From contig JASAON010001568.1 in the NCBI GenBank assembly GCA_030849065.1, positions 1-60,580 of the forward strand: a stretch of 60,580 nucleotides of DNA, read 5' to 3'. Source of the stretch: Jaenimonas drosophilae. Lineage: Eukaryota; Euglenozoa; Kinetoplastea; Trypanosomatida; Trypanosomatidae. The position numbers and the translations under genes are program-made. The notes under the pieces are model-generated. The model did no database searches. It saw only the letters and a program-made list of their open reading frames with translations, and was not told the origin of the DNA. Positions 33,417 to 43,014 of the stretch are shown one piece after another; the stretch's first letter is position 1; every line of letters begins with the position of its first letter.

Positions 33417-35768
33417 TCACTTGGGGAAATCAATCAGGTCCGGATTTCGAAACGCGTGGAATGTGATCTTGTCCAGGACGTAGAGAACGTGATACACCAG
33501 CCACGACGTACACCGCAGCCACACCGACCGCTGACAGTGAGTACAGAGCTCCACCTCTTTGCTTTCGGCGAGATCCAACAGAAACTGGCTCTCCATCTCC
33601 CGTGCCACGGCGTAGTCCATGTGGGAGAGGCACACCTCCAAGTTCTTGTTGCTCATCACATCCCAGTTGTAGCTGCCAATCGAGGACCACAAACTATCCA
33701 CAACAACTGTCTTGGCATGCATCACCCCATTTCCATGATATTCATAGATGCGTACACCAGCCTGCAACAAACGATGGGTGACGTAGTTGGAGGCGTGCCA
33801 CATGAAGGGCGGATCGGTGGTGCGGCAACTTCCTGCGAGGATGCGCACATCCACACCACGTTGTGCCGCCTGCAGCAATGCCTTGAAGAGCTTCTTGGTC
33901 GGGAGGTAGTAGGGCGTGGTGATCCAGATGCGTCGATGGCACTTACGAGTAACTTGCCAAAAGGCGTACTGAATGGAGTAGTCATGGAAGCGTGGGTTGC
34001 ATGAAAGAATCTGCGTCGTGGACGGACGTGTGGTGTTGTACGCCTCCGCCTCTGGCACCGGATCGGAATCTGCAATGGGTAGTTGCAGCAACATCTTCGT
34101 GTAGCTGCGCTTGTGGAGGAGGTGATGAGGGCGGAGCTTCGTGAGTGAGCTCAGACGGGCGGAGAGAATGCGCTGCTTCATGGCCAGGAAGTGGGGAGAT
34201 GCCGGCGCATCATAATCAGCAACTGTCTTGTGTGAATGATGAGGTGTGGTGTTGCTGGTGTTGGAGGTAGTCGCTTGCACACACGAAGAAGCACCAGAAG
34301 ATGGTGTAGCGGTATTTGATGTTGGTGGTGTTGTTGTTGTTGTTGCGGAGCTCTTCGTCCTGCCCGACTCCTCAACGGGCTCCTCCCGCATGAGTGCGGT
34401 AGCGTCGAGGGTGTTGTTGATGGAGCGTACCACACGAAGAAGCTGCTCCCGCTGCTTCTGCCAACGTATGCGCTCAATCATCCGCACCGTTTCTTTTTCA
34501 GCAGCACGAATGGTACGACGTAGATGCACACGGCCCTGTTGTTGCAGCGGGCCAATCACGGATGTGGTGATGCGCCGCCGACCACGTTGGTAGCGACGAT
34601 TCAACTGTGCTGATGCAATCTGCCGCCACAGTTGTAGCGCATGCCGCCACGGGTGCGGCCGTTTTGTATCCTCGTAAACCTCACGAAGATGTGCCACGGC
34701 AGGACCCACGACAGAGCAGTGTGTATCACGGAACCTCCCCGAGCCACCACACGATGTGCCGCAGTATTCGTTGCCAATATTCAAGCCACCACAAAAACCA
34801 ATCTTTCCATCCACGATGAGTATCTTGCGATGATTGCGCAGGCCAGGACTACGACGCCAATCACATCCACGGCACACATAGCGTACAAAGCTCACAAAAA
34901 ATGGACGGAAACGAATGACGGTGCCGCCACACTGGGTGATTTGCTCCATCAAACGTGTGCGACCAGAGATGTTTCCACCGCAATCGTAGAGGAGCTCGAG
35001 GGTGCAACCACGTTCACGTCGGGCCTCTGCCATCTTTCGTACGGTGGTCTGACCAACATGATCATCCTTGCAAATATAGGTTTGCCACAACACTTCACGT
35101 TGTGCGCCATCCACAGCGGCCCACATGGCGGTGTAGGCATCTCCGCTGTTGCGAAACGGTACGACGTGGTTGTGTTGGGATGTTCTGCCGAGCACCTCCA
35201 AACCACGCATGATCTCATTCCATCGATCATCAAAAGGAATGGTGCTGTAGTAAGGCTGACGTCGTTCCTGCAACACGTGATGAAGCTTCGGGAGGATGCT
35301 CGAATCAGTTGGTGATGGTGCTGACGTCGTGCATGAAGAAGACGAAGGCGTTGTTGTTGTTGTTGTTGTTTGTGCAGTCGATGGTGATGTGGTGGTGCTT
35401 GTGGTTGGAGATGATGATTGCTGCGTTAGGGCATGAAAGTGGCGTAGAGTGGCGGCAATCTTCAAGCGCATCGCCTCCTGCGCACGTGCGCGTAGCGCAT
35501 CAATCGCAGCAACACCAGTTTCTGTACTGAAGCTGGTTGTGGCGGAGCTCTGCTTGTTTGGTGTGGTGGAAGATGCATGTGCCACACACTGTGCTGCTTC
35601 ACGGGTGGAACCTTCACCTGCTACAGATTGCTGTTGTTGTGAGGCAGCAATGTGCTGATACACCTCCTTCTGCACCTGCTTCTTTGGGGAGTTGTGAATG
35701 CGCTGGAGGCCGAATTCTTGAAGACGCGCACGAATCTTCGTCGTGATGGGTTGCGATCGCATCTTCAA
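33417..35768 (-). CDS. Cardiolipin synthase-like phospholipase D superfamily protein (bacterial type)
   Basis: Two HKD catalytic motifs identify the PLD superfamily: NHRKILIVDGKIGFCGGLNI (about 310-330) and MHAKTVVVDSLWSSIGSYNW (about 682-702). The GGLNI and SYN sequences after each motif and the RIWITTPYYLPT segment before the second are characteristic of cardiolipin synthases, which join two phosphatidylglycerol molecules or a PG and another donor. Kinetoplastids are known to use a bacterial-type PLD cardiolipin synthase rather than the CDP-alcohol type, so a mitochondrial role is likely. The 783-residue protein is longer than bacterial enzymes (about 480) because of a 200-residue low-complexity N-terminus with Thr/Ser runs and a linker of about 200 residues between the halves. 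No N-terminal TM helices are seen, unlike bacterial ClsA. Confidence 0.88.
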   Translation of the reverse strand: MKMRSQPITTKIRARLQEFGLQRIHNSPKKQVQKEVYQHIAASQQQQSVAGEGSTREAAQCVAHASSTTPNKQSSATTSFSTETGVAAIDALRARAQEAMRLKIAATLRHFHALTQQSSSPTTSTTTSPSTAQTTTTTTTPSSSSCTTSAPSPTDSSILPKLHHVLQERRQPYYSTIPFDDRWNEIMRGLEVLGRTSQHNHVVPFRNSGDAYTAMWAAVDGAQREVLWQTYICKDDHVGQTTVRKMAEARRERGCTLELLYDCGGNISGRTRLMEQITQCGGTVIRFRPFFVSFVRYVCRGCDWRRSPGLRNHRKILIVDGKIGFCGGLNIGNEYCGTSCGGSGRFRDTHCSVVGPAVAHLREVYEDTKRPHPWRHALQLWRQIASAQLNRRYQRGRRRITTSVIGPLQQQGRVHLRRTIRAAEKETVRMIERIRWQKQREQLLRVVRSINNTLDATALMREEPVEESGRTKSSATTTTTPPTSNTATPSSGASSCVQATTSNTSNTTPHHSHKTVADYDAPASPHFLAMKQRILSARLSSLTKLRPHHLLHKRSYTKMLLQLPIADSDPVPEAEAYNTTRPSTTQILSCNPRFHDYSIQYAFWQVTRKCHRRIWITTPYYLPTKKLFKALLQAAQRGVDVRILAGSCRTTDPPFMWHASNYVTHRLLQAGVRIYEYHGNGVMHAKTVVVDSLWSSIGSYNWDVMSNKNLEVCLSHMDYAVAREMESQFLLDLAESKEVELCTHCQRSVWLRCTSWLVYHVLYVLDKITFHAFRNPDLIDFPK

Positions 35769-36051
35769 GATTTACTGATTATATTATATCTAAGTTCGAT
35801 AAGTAGGTGATGCAGAACGCGCTCCACGCACACACGCAAGAACACACTCCAGCGACAACCAACGACGTGGAGCGAGCCACCAATCAGGCTACGAACAGAA
35901 GCATCAGACAAAAAGTGAAGGAGAAAAAGAGGTGCAACTTGAGAAGAGAAGTCGGTGTAATGAGGGCACAACAACAACAACATGCACGTTACGTGGATGA
36001 ATGAAGAGATAGAAGAAGAGTAGTGTTGTGTGTGTGTGTGATAGAGTGGAG

Positions 36052-36984
36052 CTACTCATCGCGGTACTTCCCAATGCGATTGCGTCGCTTGAGCAGCCCA
36101 CCATCTTCCGTCTCGAGGTACGACGTAACACGCCGTGCCACCTCATCGGTGCGTTGGCGCTCCATCAACGCCTGGTCCTCCTCCGTTTGCATGGGCCACT
36201 TCAACGGCCACCAATCTGGGAAGTTCACCCAATCAAAGATCTCCGGGCTCATGTTGGCCATGAAGGCCTCCGCATCCAGGCGGCGATCATCCTCTTCTGC
36301 ACGACTCAGCACCGCCGCCTCACGTCGCTCAATGGCGCGCTCCTCCAACGGGCGATGGTCGTAGAGATACGCACGGTACATGGGCTGCAACTCCAGCGAG
36401 ACCTTGTGAATGGGAACCTGCTGCAGCTGCTGCTGGGCCAGAAAGATGTTTAGATGGCGCTTGTGGTAGTAGCTCATGCCATAACACCCGAGGGCGTACA
36501 ACACACCAATGAAGGAGCCAACGAAGGCTCCCTGGCTTGCACTGCCCATTTGTGATGCAACCGTCAGCATGACGGAGCCCGCGGTGCCAGCAATGATTGG
36601 GTAATAAATCGTATCGTGGTAGTGATTGCGTACAACGAGGAAGTGGTGGATGGCGGTGGTGAGGAGGCCAACGGCAGCGAAGGAGGAGGTGTAGCGCCAC
36701 ATCACCTTGTACCGGCCAATATAGCGCCCCTCAACACGTGATTGGCGGAAGCCAACGGCGAAACCGGCGCACGCACTGTAGCACGTCGTGGGGAAGACGC
36801 TGGCCAAGAAGCCACGACGCCAGCGCCACTCCACGTAGTTGCTCACCTCAACGGAGTAGCGGTGAGGAGGACGGTGTTGTTCGTCTTGAATGGGATCGTA
36901 GATGCTTTGTTGGCCACCCACAGATGCACCGAGGGAGGTTTGGTAGCGATCATCATCACCGGTACGAAAGGGCCACAGAGACAT
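36052..36984 (-). CDS. Tim17/22/23-like four-TM membrane protein
   Basis: The 310-residue protein has a polar N-terminus (1-55), then four TM segments at about 58-79 (FLASVFPTTCYSACAGFAVGF), 97-117 (FAAVGLLTTAIHHFLVV), 125-145 (YYPIIAGTAGSVMLTVASQM) and 151-172 (AFVGSFIGVLYALGCYGMSY). Four short helices rich in Gly/Ala/Ser, with a GxxxG-like third and fourth helix, resemble the Tim17/22/23 superfamily, which includes translocase subunits and the complex I subunit NDUFA11. A 130-residue charged C-terminal domain containing WVNFPDWWPLKWPM follows and is not typical of translocases. A mitochondrial inner-membrane protein, perhaps a complex I accessory subunit, fits best, but the family call rests on topology and composition only. 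Confidence 0.55.
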   Translation of the reverse strand: MSLWPFRTGDDDRYQTSLGASVGGQQSIYDPIQDEQHRPPHRYSVEVSNYVEWRWRRGFLASVFPTTCYSACAGFAVGFRQSRVEGRYIGRYKVMWRYTSSFAAVGLLTTAIHHFLVVRNHYHDTIYYPIIAGTAGSVMLTVASQMGSASQGAFVGSFIGVLYALGCYGMSYYHKRHLNIFLAQQQLQQVPIHKVSLELQPMYRAYLYDHRPLEERAIERREAAVLSRAEEDDRRLDAEAFMANMSPEIFDWVNFPDWWPLKWPMQTEEDQALMERQRTDEVARRVTSYLETEDGGLLKRRNRIGKYRDE

Positions 36985-37432
36985 GAATGGCCAACCTTCC
37001 TAATACTGATCGCAATAAACACAACAATAGAAAAATGAAGAATGATGAATGATGATGGAAAATGCTGCAATCCTGTATCAAAACTGTGAGTTGTGGCGCA
37101 CAGATTCTGTCATTGGATGAGGAGCTCCTCCATGATGAGAGACCCCCCAGACACACGCACACATCGCTTATGTTCTTTATGATGGATATACGAAGATTGT
37201 GCATGTTTCAAGAAGAGGAGGTGAAGGATGACGTACAGTTGTGTGTGTGTGTGTGTGTAGTGATGCAGCCGTGGCTATATCACTACACGGACATTCCCCA
37301 GTTGGCACCAAAACGTTGTTGTGAGCCTACATAAAATGAGTCTCTGTCTGCGTGTGTGTGAGGTGTATCTATGGTGTGTTGGCACCTCCACCTCTCCACA
37401 TCATCATCATCCCTCGCACGTCAATGGGCGGA
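36985..37432. other. Intergenic region between DoxX-like and Tim17-like genes
   Basis: No gene in these 448 bases. A (TG)n run of about nine units lies at 37240-37258. Confidence 0.4.
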
Positions 37433-37897
37433 CTACTGATTCTTCTTTTCGATATCTGTGGAAGAGCGAGCCCGTGAAAAGCGTTGGCTGCGTCGGCTAC
37501 TCCCCACCACAAACAAGAGTGCGCCAATGATCGCCACGTTCTTCAGCGTGTGTACGAGGTCCGCCTCACTCATCAGGCGAGGCTCATCAAGATTGAGGTG
37601 CATCACAACAGTCATGGCGGCCTCCAGGATGGCCAACATCATGGCGAAGAAGGGGCGGCCAACACCGAGCAGGATGAAGAGAGAGAAGGAGAGGGTGAGG
37701 ATGCCCGTCGTTTGCACCACGTTGACGTACTGCGATGCGGTGAGATTAATGTTGGCGGCGTGGAGGAGCATCGGCAGGTTGGAGTTGGCGAGTGCGTTGG
37801 CCATGTGCGCGGGCTGCGTGATTTGGTTGATCCCCGTCGAAATGAAGAAGGAGAGGATAAACACCAAGCCAACATAGCGGAGGAGGCTGCACGTCAT
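37433..37897 (-). CDS. DoxX-like four-TM membrane protein
   Basis: A 154-residue protein with four predicted TM helices: 5-22 (LLRYVGLVFILSFFISTG), about 60-82 (VVQTTGILTLSFSLFILLGVG), about 84-101 (FFAMMLAILEAAMTVVMHL) and about 117-134 (NVAIIGALLFVVGSS). The layout, helix 1 followed by a soluble amphipathic stretch with NANLPML-like sequence, then three closely packed helices and a short basic tail, fits the DoxX/SURF4-like superfamily. The LKNVAIIGALLFVV last helix is close to the family's usual form. Members occur in bacterial membranes and eukaryotic secretory or mitochondrial membranes with varied or unknown roles. The exact function here cannot be given. Confidence 0.65.
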   Translation of the reverse strand: MTCSLLRYVGLVFILSFFISTGINQITQPAHMANALANSNLPMLLHAANINLTASQYVNVVQTTGILTLSFSLFILLGVGRPFFAMMLAILEAAMTVVMHLNLDEPRLMSEADLVHTLKNVAIIGALLFVVGSSRRSQRFSRARSSTDIEKKNQ

Positions 37898-38345
37898 GAT
37901 GGAGTACTGACGTGGATGCGTGCGTGTGTTTGTGTGTCTGTGTACGACCTTGGCAGAATCTGCTGTAACAAATCTTGAGAGCTATCGTTGTGGAGATGAG
38001 GTGCAAGCAGAAGCGATGCATGATGAGATCTTTGCAACAGAAAGAAGCAGAATACACGCAAGCACGCACACACACACACAGAGACGCAGGTGTACACCCA
38101 CAGCATGTTTGGTTGTTCGTTTAACCCGCACTTCTTTTCGGGCTTGTTGTGTGGAGAGCCCAAATAAATCAGAAGACAACGTCCGCCACGTACAGCACAA
38201 CATGAGCACACACACACACATACATGTTAGTGTGGGGAGCACAACACACATGATGGCCACAACACCAAACATCTAAATCAATGCCCATCACAACATTAGG
38301 GGAGAAGAGGGAGAGGATAAGACAACATCATCATCATCATCATCA
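37898..38345. other. Intergenic region between sirtuin and DoxX-like genes
   Basis: No gene in these 448 bases. An (ATC)n run at about 38328-38350 touches the sirtuin stop codon region, and short CA runs occur near 38068-38080 and 38208-38220. Confidence 0.4.
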
Positions 38346-39086
38346 TCATCCTTTGATGCAAAACGTTCCATCGAGTACACTATCCACCCAACGTGGCACG
38401 ACTTCACTCGCCGCACCGTAACGAGATGCATCAAACATACTCTGATTGGCTCCTTCCGTCATGTTGAGCTCCAACGTTGCTGCACCACGTTGACGTACCT
38501 CCGCCGCGTAGCCCGCGGCGGGATAGACGTTGCCCGACGTGCCAATGGCCACGAACAAGTCCGTTTTGCTGAGCATGGCATCAATCTCATCCAGGTGCAT
38601 CGGCACCTCACCAAACCACACAATGTGCGGACGAAGTGTGTGCAGCCGATCACAACACGGGCAACGATCCGCGCGTGGATTAAATGCACGTCTCATCTCC
38701 ACCACCAATCCGGTGTTCTCACACCTCATCTTGAGGAGCTCACCATGCATGTGTAGCACGGACGTACTTCCACCACGTTCATGCAAATCATCCACGTTCT
38801 GTGTGATGAGATGCACCTCTCCATCCTTGTACGCACGCTGCAAATGAGCAATCGCCATGTGCGCAGGATTCGGCTTCACCGATACGTCGAGCAGATTCAA
38901 GCGACGTTCATCATAAAAGCGATGCACCAACAACGGGTCCTTCACATACGCACCGGGGCACGCAACATCTTCGATGCGATGAGAACACCACAGCCCATCA
39001 CGGTCGCGGAAGGTGGCGATGCCTGATTCAGCAGAGATGCCCGCGCCGGTGAGTATGGTGATGCATCGATACACCTGCTTCTTCAT
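38346..39086 (-). CDS. NAD-dependent sirtuin, CobB/SIRT5 type (class III)
   Basis: From the ATG at 39086 the protein has 246 residues and follows E. coli CobB almost throughout. Visible elements: NAD site TGAGISAESGIATFRDRDGL (13-32), TQNVDDLHERGG (95-106), catalytic His114 in LHMHGELL, zinc ligands Cys122, 142, 144 and 145, and IGTSGNVYPAAG (181-192). The acyl-pocket residues Tyr58 and Arg61 (FYDERR) are those that let SIRT5 and CobB remove succinyl, malonyl or glutaryl groups from lysine, so desuccinylase activity is likely in addition to deacetylation. Trypanosomatid relatives of this class (SIR2rp3) are mitochondrial. An earlier in-frame Met at 39185 would add 33 residues with few acidic groups, a possible targeting extension. 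The still longer open frame is CA-repeat and His-run sequence. Confidence 0.93.
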   Translation of the reverse strand: MKKQVYRCITILTGAGISAESGIATFRDRDGLWCSHRIEDVACPGAYVKDPLLVHRFYDERRLNLLDVSVKPNPAHMAIAHLQRAYKDGEVHLITQNVDDLHERGGSTSVLHMHGELLKMRCENTGLVVEMRRAFNPRADRCPCCDRLHTLRPHIVWFGEVPMHLDEIDAMLSKTDLFVAIGTSGNVYPAAGYAAEVRQRGAATLELNMTEGANQSMFDASRYGAASEVVPRWVDSVLDGTFCIKG

Positions 39087-39375
39087 TTCCCCCCAACACC
39101 GTCGTTGTGAATGGATGATGAAGATGTGAATGAAGGAACACACACACCAACTCAACGCTGATGAGCTCAGCAACTGCGCACACATGTGTGGGTGGGTGTG
39201 TGTGTGTGTGTGAAAGGAGAGGAGTGAAGGTGAAGGTGTGTGGTATGGATGATGATGATGATGATGATGATGTGGGAGGATGTGTGCTCTACCATCTGAG
39301 TACGTACCGTACAATCAGAACTTCACAGATTTTTTTTTCTTGTCTGCTGTGGTTGTTGTTGTTGTTTTCTCGCAC

Positions 39376-42300
39376 TCATGATGCGTTGTTCCTCTCGCGC
39401 TCGAGCAAGAATATCTCCTTCAGCCTCGCCATAACTTGGCGAATCGAGGGTCGCGATGCCGGCGACTCCTGCAACATCTCCGAAAAGAGCTTCACCTCCT
39501 CCGGGTAGGCCTCCATCATGTCGGGCGGATATCTCCCGCCGCGCACCTCTGTGAGCACAAGAATGCGCTCATGCATGGTGCGGAAGATGGCGTACATCTC
39601 CACACCAATGATGGCAAGTGAATAAATGTCTGAGGGCTTGCCAACATCATCACCACGACGCAGTTCCGGGCTGGCGTAGAGGGGCGTACCACCCGCGACG
39701 GAGTTCATGGTGCTCGTGCCACCCGCAACATCAGATGGCAGCGCAGACTCCGTCAGCTTCGCACCGCGACGTTTTGCAAGACCAAAATCGCCAATCTTCA
39801 AGCCTTTGGTGGCCGCGCTGCTCACGAAGATGTTCGATGGCTTCAAATCACGATGAATCACGTCTTGACCATGCACGTACTCCAACCCGCCAGCAATTTC
39901 ACGCAATGCGCGCAGATTATCAACGCGGTCTATACGTTTTCGCTCGCGGAGGAGATCGGCAAACGTGCCACACGGATAGTACTCCATCTGAATGAAGAGC
40001 ATGCGGTAGGGCTGATCATCATCATCATCATCATCATCCTCATCATCATCGTCCATGTTGCTGCTGCTGGGATAGCTCGACGTGGCCATGGAGTCGGAAT
40101 GATCGCGGTATGATGTGGAGAATCCATCGAGACCATCGCCGAGCTCAAGCAGCTGCAAATTTTGAGCAACGGCGCGCGACAACGTCTCCGTCCAGCTGAA
40201 GAAGTACCGCACCACCTGCGGATGATAGAGAGAGCTATGCAGAATGGCCTCACGAATGGCGCGCTGTTCGTCCTGACGATCAACCCGTACAACCTTGATG
40301 GCGTACTTGGCACGTGTGGTGTGGTGCTCCACGCAGTACACGGCACCTTCTGCACCAGAACCAATCTTCTTCATCACCTTAAACTCTTGCTCGAAGAGGC
40401 GTAACTCCGGTGAGGGGCACAGCTCACCCTCCGTCTCATCACTCATGGAGGCAGATGTACGTGCACGACGCCACCACTCCGTTCCTTCATCTTCATCACT
40501 CTCATCCCGCGTGAGAGAGCCACGTTGTTGTTGTTGATATGGTGGTGGGGATGATGTGTTGGTGGCCACATCATCGTCGAGCATCGGCCATGGTGGCGGA
40601 GATGCTTGCAAATGCCGGCTGAATACATCGATGGAGCTACTTCCGTGGCTCAACGCACCTCTCTCCACACCAGCATCAGCATCGCCATGCAGCATCATGG
40701 CGTGGCCGTACGCATCACTATCCTCAGTGTTGGTGCTCTGCGCGACGAGCAGAGGATCAGATGGCAGCAACTTTGTAGATGTCGGGCGGCTCACCACCTG
40801 ACCGCGCAATCCGCGATCGGCCTGCGCCCACGCACGCTGAAGACGTGACCGCGGAGGTATGCCGGCGCACAACAACCCCACCGAGCATGCGAAGCACGCA
40901 ATGTGAATGCCAGCCGCCACTGCCGTTCGCCACGTGATACCACGCTCCACCACAACCACATCGGCATCCATAAAGACGTTGTTGTCATGGAAGAGATGAT
41001 GCTGATCATCTCCATCCATTGGGTAAAGTGCATCATCGGGAAGTAGGCCACGACGGAAGTACTTCTCGAGCTCGTTGCCCTCAAAATCCTCCGCGAACAA
41101 ATCCACATCATCGTTGTAGTACGTTGGTGCGACTACATCGCCACGTGATGATGATGATGATGATGATGTTCCTTCACCACCTCCATCACCGAGTGGTGGG
41201 GCATAATAGTCAAGGGCATGGCCCATGTGCAACACACGTGTGTGTAGTGCGCCGCCAGCCACGGCGAAGTCGGTGAGGGCGGTACGTAAACGTTCGTCGA
41301 GGCTGCGATGGCGGTCCACGCGTAGCCGTACCACAGCGTTGTTGTGTCGCAACCAAGCGAAGGCGGAGGTGATGCGATGCCCCTCTGGGAGGAAGAGCTC
41401 ATCTTGCACCGTGTGCTTGCATCGTGGTTGGTCTTTGGATGTTGTTGGCGTTGTTGTTGATGTGCCATCTAAGCAGGTGATGGGCACAGACCACATGAGA
41501 TGCCGAACGTTGCCCATGGAACGTACCAACGCGGCGTGTGTGGCATTAATCTCCTCAATCACATACACTTCCTGTGCAGATGCATCCGCTTTCGTCGATG
41601 ATGATGATGATTCTTCATCAAAAGCAAAGTCACTACGAAGAACTTGTGAGAAGAATCGGTTGCTTCGCGCGAGCTCATCACGTTCCGCAGACATGGCAGC
41701 ATGACGCGGTGCGATGCGAAGTTGGGAGATGGTGATGGTCCAGTCATAGGCACCACGCTTCACAGCGCGGATGTGGGCATTGTAGCGCACAGCATGAAAT
41801 GGCACGTACATGATGGAAGCTCTTTCATCATCATGAGCATCATCATCCTCCACAACATCATCTACATCGAACTCCTGAATGTTGGTGGTGGTGAAGCCCT
41901 CACGCGTTGATGGGCCCCATCGACGTCTGGCGGAGGTGGTGGAGCCGTGCGGGTGCAATCGCGCGCCCGTGGAGCTATCAATATCAATGATGGTTGCGGA
42001 GGTAGTTACGTAGATGTCCGTGGCACCAACTTGGACCAACTCACGCCGGCGCAGTGCGCTGAGCGGCATGAAGAAGCAGGCCTCACGCAAGGCATGGATG
42101 GCGGCGGTGATGTTATTGTTGTTTGCGCTCGACGGAAGTTGTTGCGGATGGGCGTGAAGCTCACCAACATCATCGTAGATGCCCGAGATCTTCTTCCATG
42201 GCCGATGCGTATACAGCCCATCTCCGTTGACGATGAAAGGAACCGAAAACGGATCATCAAAGAATGTGGCGTTGGTTGGTGCCTGATCAATCACAACCTT

Positions 42301-42621
42301 CGTCATGGCACCTCCGCGTAGATGTGTGCTCCACATGTGTGTGCCATCTCGTGCATCGTGTGCAGCCAATCGTCCATCATCGTGCAACAACAAGATCATG
42401 CTGGTTGGGTTAATGGCGTATCGCGGAACAAGCTCATACACATCCTGCAGTGGTGATGAAGATGTTGCTTCTTCTAGTGCATCCACTACCAAGCATGAGC
42501 CCATGACAACAACTAGGAGAATGAAGATGGCACGCAGCGCGTGTTGCGGTGCAGATGCCGCTGCTGCATCAGCAACATGGCGTCGTCGATGCAGAAGTGA
42601 GTGTTGTGTGTTGTGGCGCAT
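39376..42621 (-). CDS. PERK-like transmembrane eIF2-alpha kinase
   Basis: The 1081-residue protein has a signal/anchor helix at 29-47 (LRAIFILLVVVMGSCLVV), a lumenal region of about 510 residues with beta-propeller-like strands (ILLLHDDGRLAAHDARDGTH resembles the PQQ-type repeat of PERK and IRE1), a TM helix at about 560-585, and a cytosolic kinase domain at about 750-1075. The kinase has MKKIGSGAEGAVY, the YAIKVVRV lysine (about 777), IHRDLKPSNIFV (about 923), DFGLAK (about 943) and GTPLYASPE. The insert between lobes (about 820-867), with an Asp run, and the short kinase tail are features of eIF2-alpha kinases. PERK-type kinases stop translation on ER stress; in T. brucei an ER-resident kinase of this type (PK3) also takes part in spliced-leader silencing. 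Whether this gene is that orthologue cannot be decided here. Confidence 0.88.
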   Translation of the reverse strand: MRHNTQHSLLHRRRHVADAAAASAPQHALRAIFILLVVVMGSCLVVDALEEATSSSPLQDVYELVPRYAINPTSMILLLHDDGRLAAHDARDGTHMWSTHLRGGAMTKVVIDQAPTNATFFDDPFSVPFIVNGDGLYTHRPWKKISGIYDDVGELHAHPQQLPSSANNNNITAAIHALREACFFMPLSALRRRELVQVGATDIYVTTSATIIDIDSSTGARLHPHGSTTSARRRWGPSTREGFTTTNIQEFDVDDVVEDDDAHDDERASIMYVPFHAVRYNAHIRAVKRGAYDWTITISQLRIAPRHAAMSAERDELARSNRFFSQVLRSDFAFDEESSSSSTKADASAQEVYVIEEINATHAALVRSMGNVRHLMWSVPITCLDGTSTTTPTTSKDQPRCKHTVQDELFLPEGHRITSAFAWLRHNNAVVRLRVDRHRSLDERLRTALTDFAVAGGALHTRVLHMGHALDYYAPPLGDGGGEGTSSSSSSSRGDVVAPTYYNDDVDLFAEDFEGNELEKYFRRGLLPDDALYPMDGDDQHHLFHDNNVFMDADVVVVERGITWRTAVAAGIHIACFACSVGLLCAGIPPRSRLQRAWAQADRGLRGQVVSRPTSTKLLPSDPLLVAQSTNTEDSDAYGHAMMLHGDADAGVERGALSHGSSSIDVFSRHLQASPPPWPMLDDDVATNTSSPPPYQQQQRGSLTRDESDEDEGTEWWRRARTSASMSDETEGELCPSPELRLFEQEFKVMKKIGSGAEGAVYCVEHHTTRAKYAIKVVRVDRQDEQRAIREAILHSSLYHPQVVRYFFSWTETLSRAVAQNLQLLELGDGLDGFSTSYRDHSDSMATSSYPSSSNMDDDDEDDDDDDDDQPYRMLFIQMEYYPCGTFADLLRERKRIDRVDNLRALREIAGGLEYVHGQDVIHRDLKPSNIFVSSAATKGLKIGDFGLAKRRGAKLTESALPSDVAGGTSTMNSVAGGTPLYASPELRRGDDVGKPSDIYSLAIIGVEMYAIFRTMHERILVLTEVRGGRYPPDMMEAYPEEVKLFSEMLQESPASRPSIRQVMARLKEIFLLERERNNAS
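40014..40051. repeat. In-frame (ATC)n repeat coding an Asp run
   Basis: Interrupted ATC/CTC triplets on the plus strand read GAT codons on the minus strand and make the acidic run in the eIF2-kinase insert. Confidence 0.9.
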
Positions 42622-43014
42622 GCACCAGCCGCGGGGATCAACGGTGTTGCAGCCTCACGTCAATGTGCCTCAACAGACGCAGCTGCCAATCTTCAGAAGT
42701 GTGCGCGAATGAATTTATGTGTGCGTGTGTGTGTGTGTGCGTGCTGCACCGAAGAGCAACACACGAGCAAATGATGAAGATAGTTGGTATGCGATGAAGA
42801 CTACAGAAAAATGATGGATGATGTTGGAAGAAGGTGATGAATATCGTACAGCAACAAGGAAGAGATGCCAGATGACGTACACACATCCAACTGCGCAAGA
42901 CAAAACATTCTCCAACACAACGGTGCTCAAGGCTCATTGTTGGCCACGCACCAGGCAGTCATAGCCAGACCACCACCACCACCTCTATGATGTACCATCT
43001 TGTCTTGTTGGATA
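42622..43014. other. Intergenic region upstream of the eIF2-kinase gene
   Basis: No gene in these 393 bases. A (GT)n stretch lies at 42720-42740 and the remainder is unremarkable. Confidence 0.4.
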
